Source: Chloroflexota bacterium
Lineage (GTDB): Bacteria; Chloroflexota; Dehalococcoidia; Lucifugimonadales; Lucifugimonadaceae
Direction: 5' to 3'
Assembly (NCBI GenBank): GCA_002717385.1
Contig: PBDR01000004.1
Span: 1-41,239, forward strand
DNA length: 41,239 nt
The translations under genes and the position numbers were made by a program. This document shows, piece by piece, positions 33,343 to 41,239 of the stretch. The notes under the pieces are model-generated. The model saw only the letters and a program-made list of their open reading frames with translations, did no database searches and had not been told where the DNA came from. Positions within the stretch are counted from its first letter, which is position 1. Each line of letters begins with the position of its first letter.

Positions 33343-34668
33343 ATGAAAATTGCTGTGATTGGTGCAGGCGCAGCAGGGTTATCAGCTGCTTATGATTTAA
33401 TTAACTACGGACATTCTGTTGATGTTTTTGAATCATCTTATTTTGTTGGAGGTCAAGCATCTACTATTGAAGTAGGAGGATCACCCCTAGAGCGAGGGTA
33501 TCATCATCTTTTTACTACTGATTACCATATTATTGAATTAATGAATGAATTATCCATAAAAGATTCTCTTGTATGGTATAAGTCTAGTGTAGGGACATAT
33601 TCTGATGGGAAATTATATAAAACTACTACACCCATAGATTTAATGACTCTTTCATTATTACCTTTTATGGAACGAATTCGTTTAGGTTTTTTCACATTGT
33701 CTATAAAAAAAATCAAAGATTGGAATAAGTTAGAGAATATTACTGCAAATGAGTGGTTACAAAATAACCTTGGTGGTGATGCATATTCAAAATTATGGGA
33801 GCCATTACTAAGAAGTAAATTTGGTAAATATTATGATCAGATAGGTATGCCGTGGTTTTGGTCCAAAATTCAAACTAGATTTGCTTCTCGAAAATTTTTT
33901 AAAGGTGAAGTTTTAGGTTATCCTGTTGGAAGTTTCGACACTATTTTCAATAAATTAACAGAATATATTAATCGTCATAATGGTAAGATATTTTTAGAAC
34001 ATCAAGTAAAAAAAATACATCCATCTATTAGACAAAAATTTAATTTGGATATAAATACTAAAGATGGAGAGATAACAAGGACTAATTACGATTATGTTTT
34101 AGCGACTGTACCTTCATTTGAATTTCCAAAATTAATTTCATTACCGAAAAATTACAAAAAACTTTTAGATTCTGTAAAATATTTAGCTGCAGTGGTATTG
34201 ATTTTGGAAATAAAAGAGAAGTTAACGGATTATTACTGGTTGAATATTGCTGATACAAACTTACCTTTTCTTGGGATAATAGAACATACGAATCTCATAA
34301 ATAAAGATTTTTATAATGGGAACACTATTGTATATATTACTAATTATCTTGATAGAGAGGATTATGTTTATAGTTTAGATAAAAATGATTTACTTGATTA
34401 TTATTTGCCGCATTTAAAAATGATTAATAATAAATTTGATAAATCTTGGATACGAGATTTTCATTATAATTCTTTAAGTGCAGCCCAACCTATTATCACT
34501 ACTGGTTATTCGTCACGAATCCCATCACATGAAACTCCTTATGAAAAATTATATTTAGCTAATACTACACAAATATATCCTGAAGATAGAGGTACAAATT
34601 ATAGTATAAAAATTGGAAGACAAATAGCAAAAACGATAAATATGAATATATCTTTAAGTAGCTATTAA
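33343..34668 (+). CDS. NAD(P)/FAD-dependent amine-oxidase-fold oxidoreductase
   Basis: A 441-residue flavoprotein with the dinucleotide loop VIGAGAAGLSAAYDL (5-18), the acidic strand end VDVFESS, and SPLERGYHHLFTTDY, a block that resembles the protoporphyrinogen oxidase/UDP-galactopyranose mutase branch. A C-terminal FAD contact seems to be in the LYLANTTQIYPEDRGTN region (about 405-422). GAGG overlaps the upstream stop as a ribosome site. Such proteins often sit in Chloroflexota glycan clusters; function here may be sugar or lipid oxidation/reduction, unproven. Confidence 0.82.
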   Translation: MKIAVIGAGAAGLSAAYDLINYGHSVDVFESSYFVGGQASTIEVGGSPLERGYHHLFTTDYHIIELMNELSIKDSLVWYKSSVGTYSDGKLYKTTTPIDLMTLSLLPFMERIRLGFFTLSIKKIKDWNKLENITANEWLQNNLGGDAYSKLWEPLLRSKFGKYYDQIGMPWFWSKIQTRFASRKFFKGEVLGYPVGSFDTIFNKLTEYINRHNGKIFLEHQVKKIHPSIRQKFNLDINTKDGEITRTNYDYVLATVPSFEFPKLISLPKNYKKLLDSVKYLAAVVLILEIKEKLTDYYWLNIADTNLPFLGIIEHTNLINKDFYNGNTIVYITNYLDREDYVYSLDKNDLLDYYLPHLKMINNKFDKSWIRDFHYNSLSAAQPIITTGYSSRIPSHETPYEKLYLANTTQIYPEDRGTNYSIKIGRQIAKTINMNISLSSY

Positions 34669-34683
34669 ATAGAGAGGAAAAAA

Positions 34684-35457
34684 ATGAAGATTTTAGATGG
34701 TAAAATTTCTATTATCACCGGGGCTGGTTCGGGAATAGGGAAAGAAACTGCTTTACTTTTTGCAGAATCTGGATCAACTACCATATTGGCTGGGAGACGT
34801 ATAGAACCTTTGGAACATGTTGTAAAACAGATACGATCTTATGGTGGTATTTCCGAAGCATATTCTGTTGATCTAGAAGATGTGGATGAATCGGAAAAAT
34901 TTGGGAAATATGTTTTAGAAAAATATGGTAAAGTAGATATTCTGGTTAACAACGCAGGACATTCTTCTAAAATTAGATCAATTAGATATGTTGATTCTAA
35001 AGAATGGGAAAGTGTATTTAAGGTAAATGTTGAAGGTGTGTATAGGTTGACACAATCATTGTTGGAATCAATGATTGAAAATAAAGAAGGCACTATTATA
35101 ACCGTTTCTTCTGTTGCTGCTATAAAACCTGGTTTAATGGGTGGAGCACCTTATAGTTCTGCAAAAGCTGCTTCTGCAAATCTTATGGGACACATAAATT
35201 CTGAATTGAATAATTTAGGTATTCGTGCTTGTACTATTTTTCCTGCTGAAGTAGACACCCCAATATTAAGTAAACGACCATTACCTCCAGATATAAAAGC
35301 GCGTTCAAGAATGATGCAACCAATAGATATTGCTAATGCAATTTTATTGTGTGCCGCAATGCCTCAAAGAACGTTAGTACAAGAAATGATCCTTAAACCT
35401 ACTTTTGATAGAGATATGACAGAAGAATTAATAAAAGCACAGAATTTAAGAAATTGA
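34684..35457 (+). CDS. SDR-family oxidoreductase
   Basis: Classical SDR with TGAGSGIGKE (about 12-21), NNAGHSS (about 89), TVSSVAAI (about 140), catalytic YSSAK (Tyr about 160, Lys about 164) and IFPAEVDTPI. All catalytic residues are present. The 257-residue length is normal. It starts 15 bases after the flavoprotein with an AGAGGA ribosome site, so it is the last gene of the rightward run that begins near 25.3 kb, and converges with the MR/MLE gene (1 base between stops). Substrate unknown; a nucleotide-sugar or lipid substrate would fit the neighbours, but this is inference. Confidence 0.88.
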   Translation: MKILDGKISIITGAGSGIGKETALLFAESGSTTILAGRRIEPLEHVVKQIRSYGGISEAYSVDLEDVDESEKFGKYVLEKYGKVDILVNNAGHSSKIRSIRYVDSKEWESVFKVNVEGVYRLTQSLLESMIENKEGTIITVSSVAAIKPGLMGGAPYSSAKAASANLMGHINSELNNLGIRACTIFPAEVDTPILSKRPLPPDIKARSRMMQPIDIANAILLCAAMPQRTLVQEMILKPTFDRDMTEELIKAQNLRN

Positions 35458-35458
35458 A

Positions 35459-36697
35459 TTATAAATTTTTCTTTGGTTTTACTTTTTTTCTACCTTTTTC
35501 ATTAACTACTTTGAATAATGGAGACTCAAATCCGCCCCAATGAGGCTCTCCAGGTTTATTACTTGTTATAATTTTTGTTCCTTTTAAAGATAAAACTTCA
35601 GGTTTTAAATTTGTACCAATTCCAGGAATGTCAGGTGCGATTAAATATCCATCAATAATAGAAGGTATTGGATCAACAAATTTTTTATACCATCCTTTTT
35701 CTCCATTAAATGCTCTACAGGTTTCCATTATAAAAGCATTTGGAACATTCATACATATGTTTGCACAAGCAAAAATATTTACAGGTCCAGTCATATCATG
35801 TGGTGCGATTGGTCTTTGTTCTGTTTCTGCAAGTATTGAAATTTTTTTTGTTTCAGTAATTCCTCCGGTCCAAATTAAATCTGGCATAACGATTTCCGCT
35901 GCTCCTGCTTTAATATAGTCTCTAAATTGGAATTTTGATATTAAACGTTCTGACACACATACTGGCGCTGTTATTTCATTAGCTAAAATGATGTGATTTT
36001 CAATATTTATTGGCTGAATCAGTTCTTCTTGCCATAATAGATTGAATTTGTCCATTGCTTTACCAATTCTAATCGCGCTGTTTAAATTCCATCGGCCATG
36101 ACCATCATTAGCTATATCCATTTTATTCCCAACTTGGGTTCTTATATCTTCGAAAGGCTTTATCATTAATTTTAAGTCTTCATCAGATATCGTATTACCT
36201 CTATCTTGGTCAGCAAAATGATCAGTAAATGCCCATTTCATTGCTGTTATCCCTTCATCTAACAGACTTTTTGCTAAAGTTCCAGCATCCGTTATAGCTA
36301 GTTCAGAATCTTTATTTTCTCCATATTGTCCAGCGGTATTATATGTTCTGATTTTATCTCTACACATCCCCCCTAATAAGTTATAGATTGGTTGTTTTGT
36401 AAATTTCCCTAAAATATCCCATAATGCCATGTCTATTGCAGAAATTGCCCTGAACTCAGCACCTGCATACCCAAATGCATTTGCCATATCAAACATATTT
36501 TTCCAGTGTTTTTCAATATTTAGTGGATTTTTTCCTATCAATATGGGAGAAAAAATTTCATGTATACAACCTGATACAGCGCTTGGTCCAAAAAAGGTTT
36601 CGCCTAATCCAGTGATTCCTATATCAGTTTCAACTTGTACCCAAGTTATTTGTTTGATTTCCTCTACATTAATTGTGGATATATTTGTAATTTTCAT
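35459..36697 (-). CDS. Mandelate racemase/muconate lactonizing family enzyme, acid-sugar dehydratase-like
   Basis: Second enolase-superfamily member in the window, only distantly similar to the first. The 412 residues have Lys154 (MKWAF, in place of a KxK), Asp198 with His200 in ANDGHGRWN, Glu224/225 (WQEEL), Glu250 (VSERL), Asp273 (MPDLIWTGG) and His300 (IAPHDMTGP), the layout of the galactonate/mannonate-dehydratase side of the superfamily. A C-terminal Lys-rich tail (KKVKPKKNL) is unusual. It converges with the SDR and diverges from the NuoE-like gene. Exact substrate unknown. Confidence 0.87.
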   Translation of the reverse strand: MKITNISTINVEEIKQITWVQVETDIGITGLGETFFGPSAVSGCIHEIFSPILIGKNPLNIEKHWKNMFDMANAFGYAGAEFRAISAIDMALWDILGKFTKQPIYNLLGGMCRDKIRTYNTAGQYGENKDSELAITDAGTLAKSLLDEGITAMKWAFTDHFADQDRGNTISDEDLKLMIKPFEDIRTQVGNKMDIANDGHGRWNLNSAIRIGKAMDKFNLLWQEELIQPINIENHIILANEITAPVCVSERLISKFQFRDYIKAGAAEIVMPDLIWTGGITETKKISILAETEQRPIAPHDMTGPVNIFACANICMNVPNAFIMETCRAFNGEKGWYKKFVDPIPSIIDGYLIAPDIPGIGTNLKPEVLSLKGTKIITSNKPGEPHWGGFESPLFKVVNEKGRKKVKPKKNL

Positions 36698-36837
36698 TTT
36701 ATTCTCATCTTTAATGTATTTTATAGAGTCTGTTTTTCAAATAAATATCTATCACTTACTAATTATTTGATATTAAATAAAAATATGTTTGTTAAAATTG
36801 TTTATTAATATTCATATTAGTTAATTTATATAGATTT

Positions 36838-37332
36838 TTGAAAAAAAATAACTCAAAAACAACAAATAAAGTGTCTATAAGAGCGTTGGTAAAAGATACC
36901 ATTTCATCTCAAGATCAGAAAACGGTAACTGTTTTATCTTCATTATTATCAATAGAAAAAAAAATACAATATATTCCTGATGAGGCAATTGAAGAAATAG
37001 CGGAATATTGTAATGTTTCAATAAATGATGTTTGGAGTGTAGCTTCTTTTTACACTAATTTTCGATTTACTCCTCCTGGTGAAAAAATTCTAGATATTTG
37101 CTGGGGACCCACATGTCATTTACTTGGTAGTCAAAAAATTATAAAATCTGCGATTGATCAACTTGGAATTTCTGAAGAAGGTGAGACTACAGATAAAAAA
37201 TTTACGGTTAGATATAACACCTGTTTGGGTGCATGTGCTCAAGGACCATGTGTTTCTATTAACCATAAAGTAATAGGATTTATCACTCCTGATAAAATAA
37301 AGAAATTACTATTAGATTTATCCAATAACTAG
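36838..37332 (+). CDS. NuoE-like 2Fe-2S subunit (complex I / NAD-linked dehydrogenase gamma)
   Basis: Thioredoxin-fold ferredoxin subunit that passes electrons from or to the FMN subunit. The 164 residues have a helical start and four cluster Cys in the family spacing: Cys88 and Cys93 (CWGPTC), Cys129 and Cys133 (CLGAC). TTG at 36838 is the only workable start in the upstream frame (a later GTG at 36871 is possible); there is no ribosome site. It is the first of three genes spaced 7 and 5 bases apart. It could belong to complex I, a soluble NAD-dependent dehydrogenase, or a hydrogenase-like complex; the neighbours do not settle this. Confidence 0.88.
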   Translation: MKKNNSKTTNKVSIRALVKDTISSQDQKTVTVLSSLLSIEKKIQYIPDEAIEEIAEYCNVSINDVWSVASFYTNFRFTPPGEKILDICWGPTCHLLGSQKIIKSAIDQLGISEEGETTDKKFTVRYNTCLGACAQGPCVSINHKVIGFITPDKIKKLLLDLSNN

Positions 37333-37339
37333 ATATATT

Positions 37340-39055
37340 ATGAGTGATGTTTATCAAAAAATAAAATCTAATGCCTTAATTAAATGGAATGATTTAAATA
37401 CTGAAAAACCTTGGATCAGAGTAGGTGGAGGTGTATCTGGACAAGCTTCAGGTTCAGAAGAAATATTTGAATTAATCAAAAAATATAAAAAGAAACAAAA
37501 TTTAGATTTCAATTTGTCTTTAGTTGGTTCACTTGGATTGATGTATTTGGAACCTATAGTTGATATTACTACCCCTGATGGTGTACGTATATATTATTCA
37601 AAAGTTGATCAAATTTCGTTTGAAGAAATAATTTACAATCATTTGAAAGTACAGAAACCATTATTAGATAAAGCTTTTGCTTATTCAGGAAATTTTCAAA
37701 CAAATATTATTCCCGACATAGACTCTTTAGAAATAATGAAATTACAAAAAAAAATTGTCACTAAAAATTTTGGACACATTGATCCAAAAGATATTGATCA
37801 GTATATAGCTAATGGAGGATATGAAGCTCTTGATAAAGCTTTGAATGATCATACTGCTGAAGAGATAGTTAATCAAGTTAAAAATTCAGGATTAAGAGGT
37901 AGAGGAGGTGCTGCATTTAACACTGGTCTAAAATGGAGTTTCCTCGCTCCTGCCAAAGATGAAAACAAGTATGTATTGTGTAATTGTGAAGAAGGTGATC
38001 CTGGTGCATTTAACGATAAAGGTATATTAGAGAGTGATCCACACACATTAATTGAAGGATTAATTATTAATGGATATGCGACTAATTCTACTAAAGGATA
38101 TGTATTTATAAGGCATGGTCATGAACATCCAATAGAAGCAACAAAAACCGCAATAGATCAGGCCTATGAAAAAGGTTTATTGGGAGAAAATATTTTGGGT
38201 TCTGGTTTTTCTTTTGATATGGAAGTTGCTTTTACAGGAGATTCTTATGTAGCAGGTGAAGAGACAGCACTAATGGAAGCTATAGAAGGAAAACGAGCAA
38301 CACCACGTTTCAAGCCACCTTTTCCTGCTGCGGCTGGTTTGTGGCAAAAACCTACTAATATCAATAATGTTAAAACTTTATCCTACGTACCTAGTATTAT
38401 CACTAATGGTCCTGATTGGTTCAAGGATGTAGGGACAGAAACTACTACTGGTACTGCGTTGATTTGTTTATCAGGTCACATAGAACGACCAGGTTTATAC
38501 GAGATAGAAATGGGTATGACAATAAAGGATGTAATTTATGATGTAGGAGGAGGAGGTTCAAATGGGCAAAATATTAAAGTACTTCAAGCTGGAGGACCAT
38601 TAAATGGTCTACTTGGAGTGTCAGCTTTTGAAACTAAAATAGATTTTGATGAAATGACCAAAGCGGGAGCTTCAATAGGTTCAGGAGGTATTATAGTAGG
38701 GAATGATGAAACAGATATAGTTGATCTTCTTAGAAACTTAATCGCTTTTAATCAATTTGAATCTTGTGGTAAATGCTTTCCTTGCCGACTCGGAAACACG
38801 CACATGTTAGAGATTCTAGATAGAATGTGTGAAAATAGGGCAAATTCAAAAGATATGGAATTAATTGAGAAAATAGGTACGAGTATGAAAGTCGGATCTT
38901 TATGTGGTCACGGGCAATTGGGTTATAGCCCGATTTCTTCTGCATTAAGATATTTTCAAGATGATATTAATAATTGTTTAAAGGGTAAATATAAATTATC
39001 AGGACCATTTGGAAACGGTACAATGATTAGACCAACTAGGACAAGACCAGACTAA
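37340..39055 (+). CDS. NuoF-like NADH/FMN subunit with a cysteine-less N-terminal domain
   Basis: Binds NAD(H) and FMN and feeds electrons into Fe-S clusters. The 571-residue protein has the NADH loop SGLRGRGGAAFNTGLKW (about 183-199), CNCEEGDPGAFND, the FMN segment VAFTGDSYVAGEETALMEAIEG, and the 4Fe-4S ligands Cys476, Cys479, Cys482 and Cys522 (SCGKCFPC and SLCGHGQ). The N-terminal ~100 residues have the fold pattern of a 2Fe-2S ferredoxin domain (VGGGVSGQASGSEEI and GSLGLMYLEPIVDI), but every expected Cys is replaced; the first Cys in the protein is at 214. This is the layout of HydB/HndC-type NuoF homologs, with a dead cluster site. Confidence 0.92.
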   Translation: MSDVYQKIKSNALIKWNDLNTEKPWIRVGGGVSGQASGSEEIFELIKKYKKKQNLDFNLSLVGSLGLMYLEPIVDITTPDGVRIYYSKVDQISFEEIIYNHLKVQKPLLDKAFAYSGNFQTNIIPDIDSLEIMKLQKKIVTKNFGHIDPKDIDQYIANGGYEALDKALNDHTAEEIVNQVKNSGLRGRGGAAFNTGLKWSFLAPAKDENKYVLCNCEEGDPGAFNDKGILESDPHTLIEGLIINGYATNSTKGYVFIRHGHEHPIEATKTAIDQAYEKGLLGENILGSGFSFDMEVAFTGDSYVAGEETALMEAIEGKRATPRFKPPFPAAAGLWQKPTNINNVKTLSYVPSIITNGPDWFKDVGTETTTGTALICLSGHIERPGLYEIEMGMTIKDVIYDVGGGGSNGQNIKVLQAGGPLNGLLGVSAFETKIDFDEMTKAGASIGSGGIIVGNDETDIVDLLRNLIAFNQFESCGKCFPCRLGNTHMLEILDRMCENRANSKDMELIEKIGTSMKVGSLCGHGQLGYSPISSALRYFQDDINNCLKGKYKLSGPFGNGTMIRPTRTRPD

Positions 39056-39060
39056 GAGAT

Positions 39061-41239
39061 ATGATCCCTAATTTAACAAATTTTACAATAGATGGAAAAG
39101 ATATTACGGCAAAACCTGGTCAAACAATTCTTCAAGCAGCTCTTGATCAAGGAATATATATACCCTATTTATGTTACTACCCAAAAATGAAACCATATGG
39201 TGCATGTCGAGCGTGTGTTGTTGAAGTTGAAAATCCTGAAGGAAGGAAAATAACAGTTGCATCATGTACTACTCCTGCTTCTGATGGCTCGAAAGTCTAT
39301 ACTAATAATGATCAGGTTTCTGATCTAAGAAAAAATGTTATTGAATTATTGATGACAGAACATCCCCATGGATGTTTAACTTGTCATAGAATCGAACTTT
39401 GTGGACCTCAAGATATTTGTCAAAGACATGTTTCTGTGACAGATCGCTGTACAATTTGTCCGAAAAATGAGAGATGTGAATTGAAGGATACCGTTAGATC
39501 TGTAGAACTCGATTTACGAACTCCTCTTAATTATCACCGTAGAAATTTACCTATACATACTGATGATCCTTTTTATGATAGAGATTATAATCTTTGTATT
39601 GTCTGCGCGAGATGTGTTAGAGTCTGCGAGGAAGTTAGATTTGATTCTGCTTTGACTCTTACATCAAGATCAGGTGTTGCATTAGTAGGCACTTCGCATG
39701 GTACTTCACTGTTGGAATCTGGCTGCGAATTTTGTGGTGCTTGTATTGATGTTTGTCCGACTGGTGCTTTGGTTGAACGTGAATATAAATGGGAAAAATC
39801 TGTTAAGAATATTAATACTACATGTACAAATTGCCCAGTTGGATGCCAAATGGTAGCAGAAATTAATAAATTTGAAAAAATTATCAGATTTAAAGGAGAT
39901 ATAGATGGATCTCCAAATAATGGTCAAGCATGTTATGCAGGTAAATTTGGGTACGATTATACGAATAGTCAAAAGAGACTAAAGAAATCATATTTTATAC
40001 AGAACGGAATTTTAAAAACTATAGATCTTGATACTGCTATTTCACATGTATCTGAAACATTAGATCAATTTTCTCCGAATCAGATCGCAATTGTTACTTC
40101 ATCAAGAAACACAAATGAAGATTTATATGCTTCATATAAATTTGCTGATAAAATTTCCGGGAAAAAATACTCTACTCTTTTTGATGATCTAGATAAAAAA
40201 TTTACCAGTTCTTTATTAGAACGATTTGGTCAAGAATTTAGTACTAAACCTATTTGGAATTTAGGAAAATCTGATTGTATAGTAATAGTAAATTCTAATC
40301 CTACTGAGAATCAAAATGTTTTAGGAACAGTTATAAAAAAAGCTGCAAGAGATGGTACTAAAATTGTTGTTATTGATTCTCGTGAGACTGAGCTTACTAG
40401 ATATGCTAATATTTGGTTAAGACCTTCTCCTACAACTACATCCGAACTGTTATTAGGTATAACCAGATCTATAATAGATCAAACATTAGAAAATAAATCA
40501 ATAATTTCTAATATATCTAATTTTAATAGTTTCAGAAATAATATTTACACTTTTGACACATCTAAAATTTCTAGTAATACTCTGGTTTCTAATAAAGAGA
40601 TTTCTTTGACAGCTAAATTAATAGGTGAAAGTGAATCAACATCTGTAGTTTTTAGTAATGATAATTTTACTGAATCAAGCAGTATTAATTTAGTTGATTC
40701 GATATATAATTTATTACTGGTAACTGGCGATCATCATAATGAAAATTCTGGTGTTTATCCTATATATGAAGGTGCAAACTCAGTTGGAAACAGAATAATA
40801 AAATCATATTTTGGCGAAGAAAATGAATCTGATCTAATTCATCAAATACATAATAATAATATAAAGGCTATGATTCTATTAAGTGATGGATTCAATTTAG
40901 AAAGAATAAGTTCAAAGCAATTTATAAACTCTTTAAAAAACTTGGAATTTTTGGCTGTACATTCCCTTTTTGATAATGATATAACAAAAAACGCCCAAGT
41001 TATTATTCCTGGAACATCCTATCTTGAACAAGAAGGATCAATGGTTAATTTAGAAGGTAGAGTAGTTAAAATTCGAAAAGGTTCGTCTCATAAAAAAGAT
41101 CAGATTCATGCTTGGGAATTTATTTCTAGATTAGCTAAAAATTCTGGAATTTCAGATTTTGATTATTCAAAATCTGAAGATGTATTTAGAGAAATATCAA
41201 ATAACTTATTAGAATTTAAAGATATAAAATTTAATCAAA
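39061..41239 (+). CDS. NuoG/FdhA-like large Fe-S subunit (runs off the window)
   Basis: Starts ATG at 39061, 5 bases after the NuoF-like stop, and is open to the window edge (at least 726 residues). Clusters in order: 2Fe-2S Cys38, 49, 52, 69; His-ligated 4Fe-4S His101, Cys105, 108, 114; two 4Fe-4S ferredoxin motifs at Cys179/182/185/189 and 222/225/228/232; then a molybdopterin-oxidoreductase-type 4Fe-4S at Cys255, 258, 262 and 291. The following domain has the fold of the molybdenum family, but I see no Cys, Sec or in-frame TGA in the part (about 365-390) where formate dehydrogenases carry the active-site residue, and the RGxNNVQG-type loop reads YEGANSVGN. It is more likely a NuoG-type electron-wire subunit than an active formate dehydrogenase. 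Confidence 0.85.
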   Translation, partial: MIPNLTNFTIDGKDITAKPGQTILQAALDQGIYIPYLCYYPKMKPYGACRACVVEVENPEGRKITVASCTTPASDGSKVYTNNDQVSDLRKNVIELLMTEHPHGCLTCHRIELCGPQDICQRHVSVTDRCTICPKNERCELKDTVRSVELDLRTPLNYHRRNLPIHTDDPFYDRDYNLCIVCARCVRVCEEVRFDSALTLTSRSGVALVGTSHGTSLLESGCEFCGACIDVCPTGALVEREYKWEKSVKNINTTCTNCPVGCQMVAEINKFEKIIRFKGDIDGSPNNGQACYAGKFGYDYTNSQKRLKKSYFIQNGILKTIDLDTAISHVSETLDQFSPNQIAIVTSSRNTNEDLYASYKFADKISGKKYSTLFDDLDKKFTSSLLERFGQEFSTKPIWNLGKSDCIVIVNSNPTENQNVLGTVIKKAARDGTKIVVIDSRETELTRYANIWLRPSPTTTSELLLGITRSIIDQTLENKSIISNISNFNSFRNNIYTFDTSKISSNTLVSNKEISLTAKLIGESESTSVVFSNDNFTESSSINLVDSIYNLLLVTGDHHNENSGVYPIYEGANSVGNRIIKSYFGEENESDLIHQIHNNNIKAMILLSDGFNLERISSKQFINSLKNLEFLAVHSLFDNDITKNAQVIIPGTSYLEQEGSMVNLEGRVVKIRKGSSHKKDQIHAWEFISRLAKNSGISDFDYSKSEDVFREISNNLLEFKDIKFNQ

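Overview
The window is AT-rich (roughly 30% G+C by eye), gene-dense bacterial DNA with no insertion sequence, phage gene or CRISPR array. Several signs point to a Chloroflexota bacterium, most likely a marine, SAR202-like member of the Dehalococcoidia. The signs are a large Alu-type bacterial SRP RNA, the adjacent pair of a 'YYY' (DUF2298) membrane protein and an Agl23-like protein seen mainly in Chloroflexota and archaea, two enolase-superfamily (mandelate racemase/muconate lactonizing) enzymes, and many SDR/MDR oxidoreductases. This placement is inference from gene content; no 16S rRNA gene is present.

Layout. 0.1-5 kb: rmuC, a large coiled-coil lipoprotein with an internally duplicated segment, a small membrane protein and an O-methyltransferase. 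5-6 kb: a 2-hydroxyacid dehydrogenase whose base composition is far more G+C-rich than everything around it. 6-10.4 kb: an EamA transporter, then a leftward operon metY-metX-HpcH/HpaI aldolase preceded by what looks like a complete Cys-codon leader-peptide attenuator. 10.4-16 kb: SDR, lactonase, tRNA-Leu(UAG), an MR/MLE dehydratase-type enzyme, a tiny zinc-ribbon protein and a ThDP enzyme; together with the aldolase these could form a non-phosphorylating sugar or sugar-acid oxidation route. 15.9-25.3 kb: housekeeping genes (lepA, galU, SRP RNA, ksgA, ispE, an Ogg-type glycosylase, a CCA-adding-type nucleotidyltransferase) mixed with further dehydrogenases.

25.3-35.5 kb is one tightly packed rightward run: a probable selenoprotein of the DsbA fold (in-frame TGA at codon 16 with a SECIS-like hairpin), rnc, ftsY, then a membrane/cell-surface glycoconjugate block (YYY protein, Agl23-like protein, flippase-like UPF0104 protein, FAD oxidoreductase, SDR). 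35.5-41.2 kb: a second MR/MLE enzyme, then a divergent NuoE-NuoF-NuoG/FdhA-like electron-input module. The last gene runs off the right edge. In this module the NuoF-like subunit has lost all N-terminal ferredoxin cysteines, and the large subunit shows no Cys/Sec where a formate dehydrogenase active site would be expected.

The two strongest discoveries are the Sec-encoding TGA in the DsbA-like gene and the cysteine leader-peptide attenuator upstream of metY.
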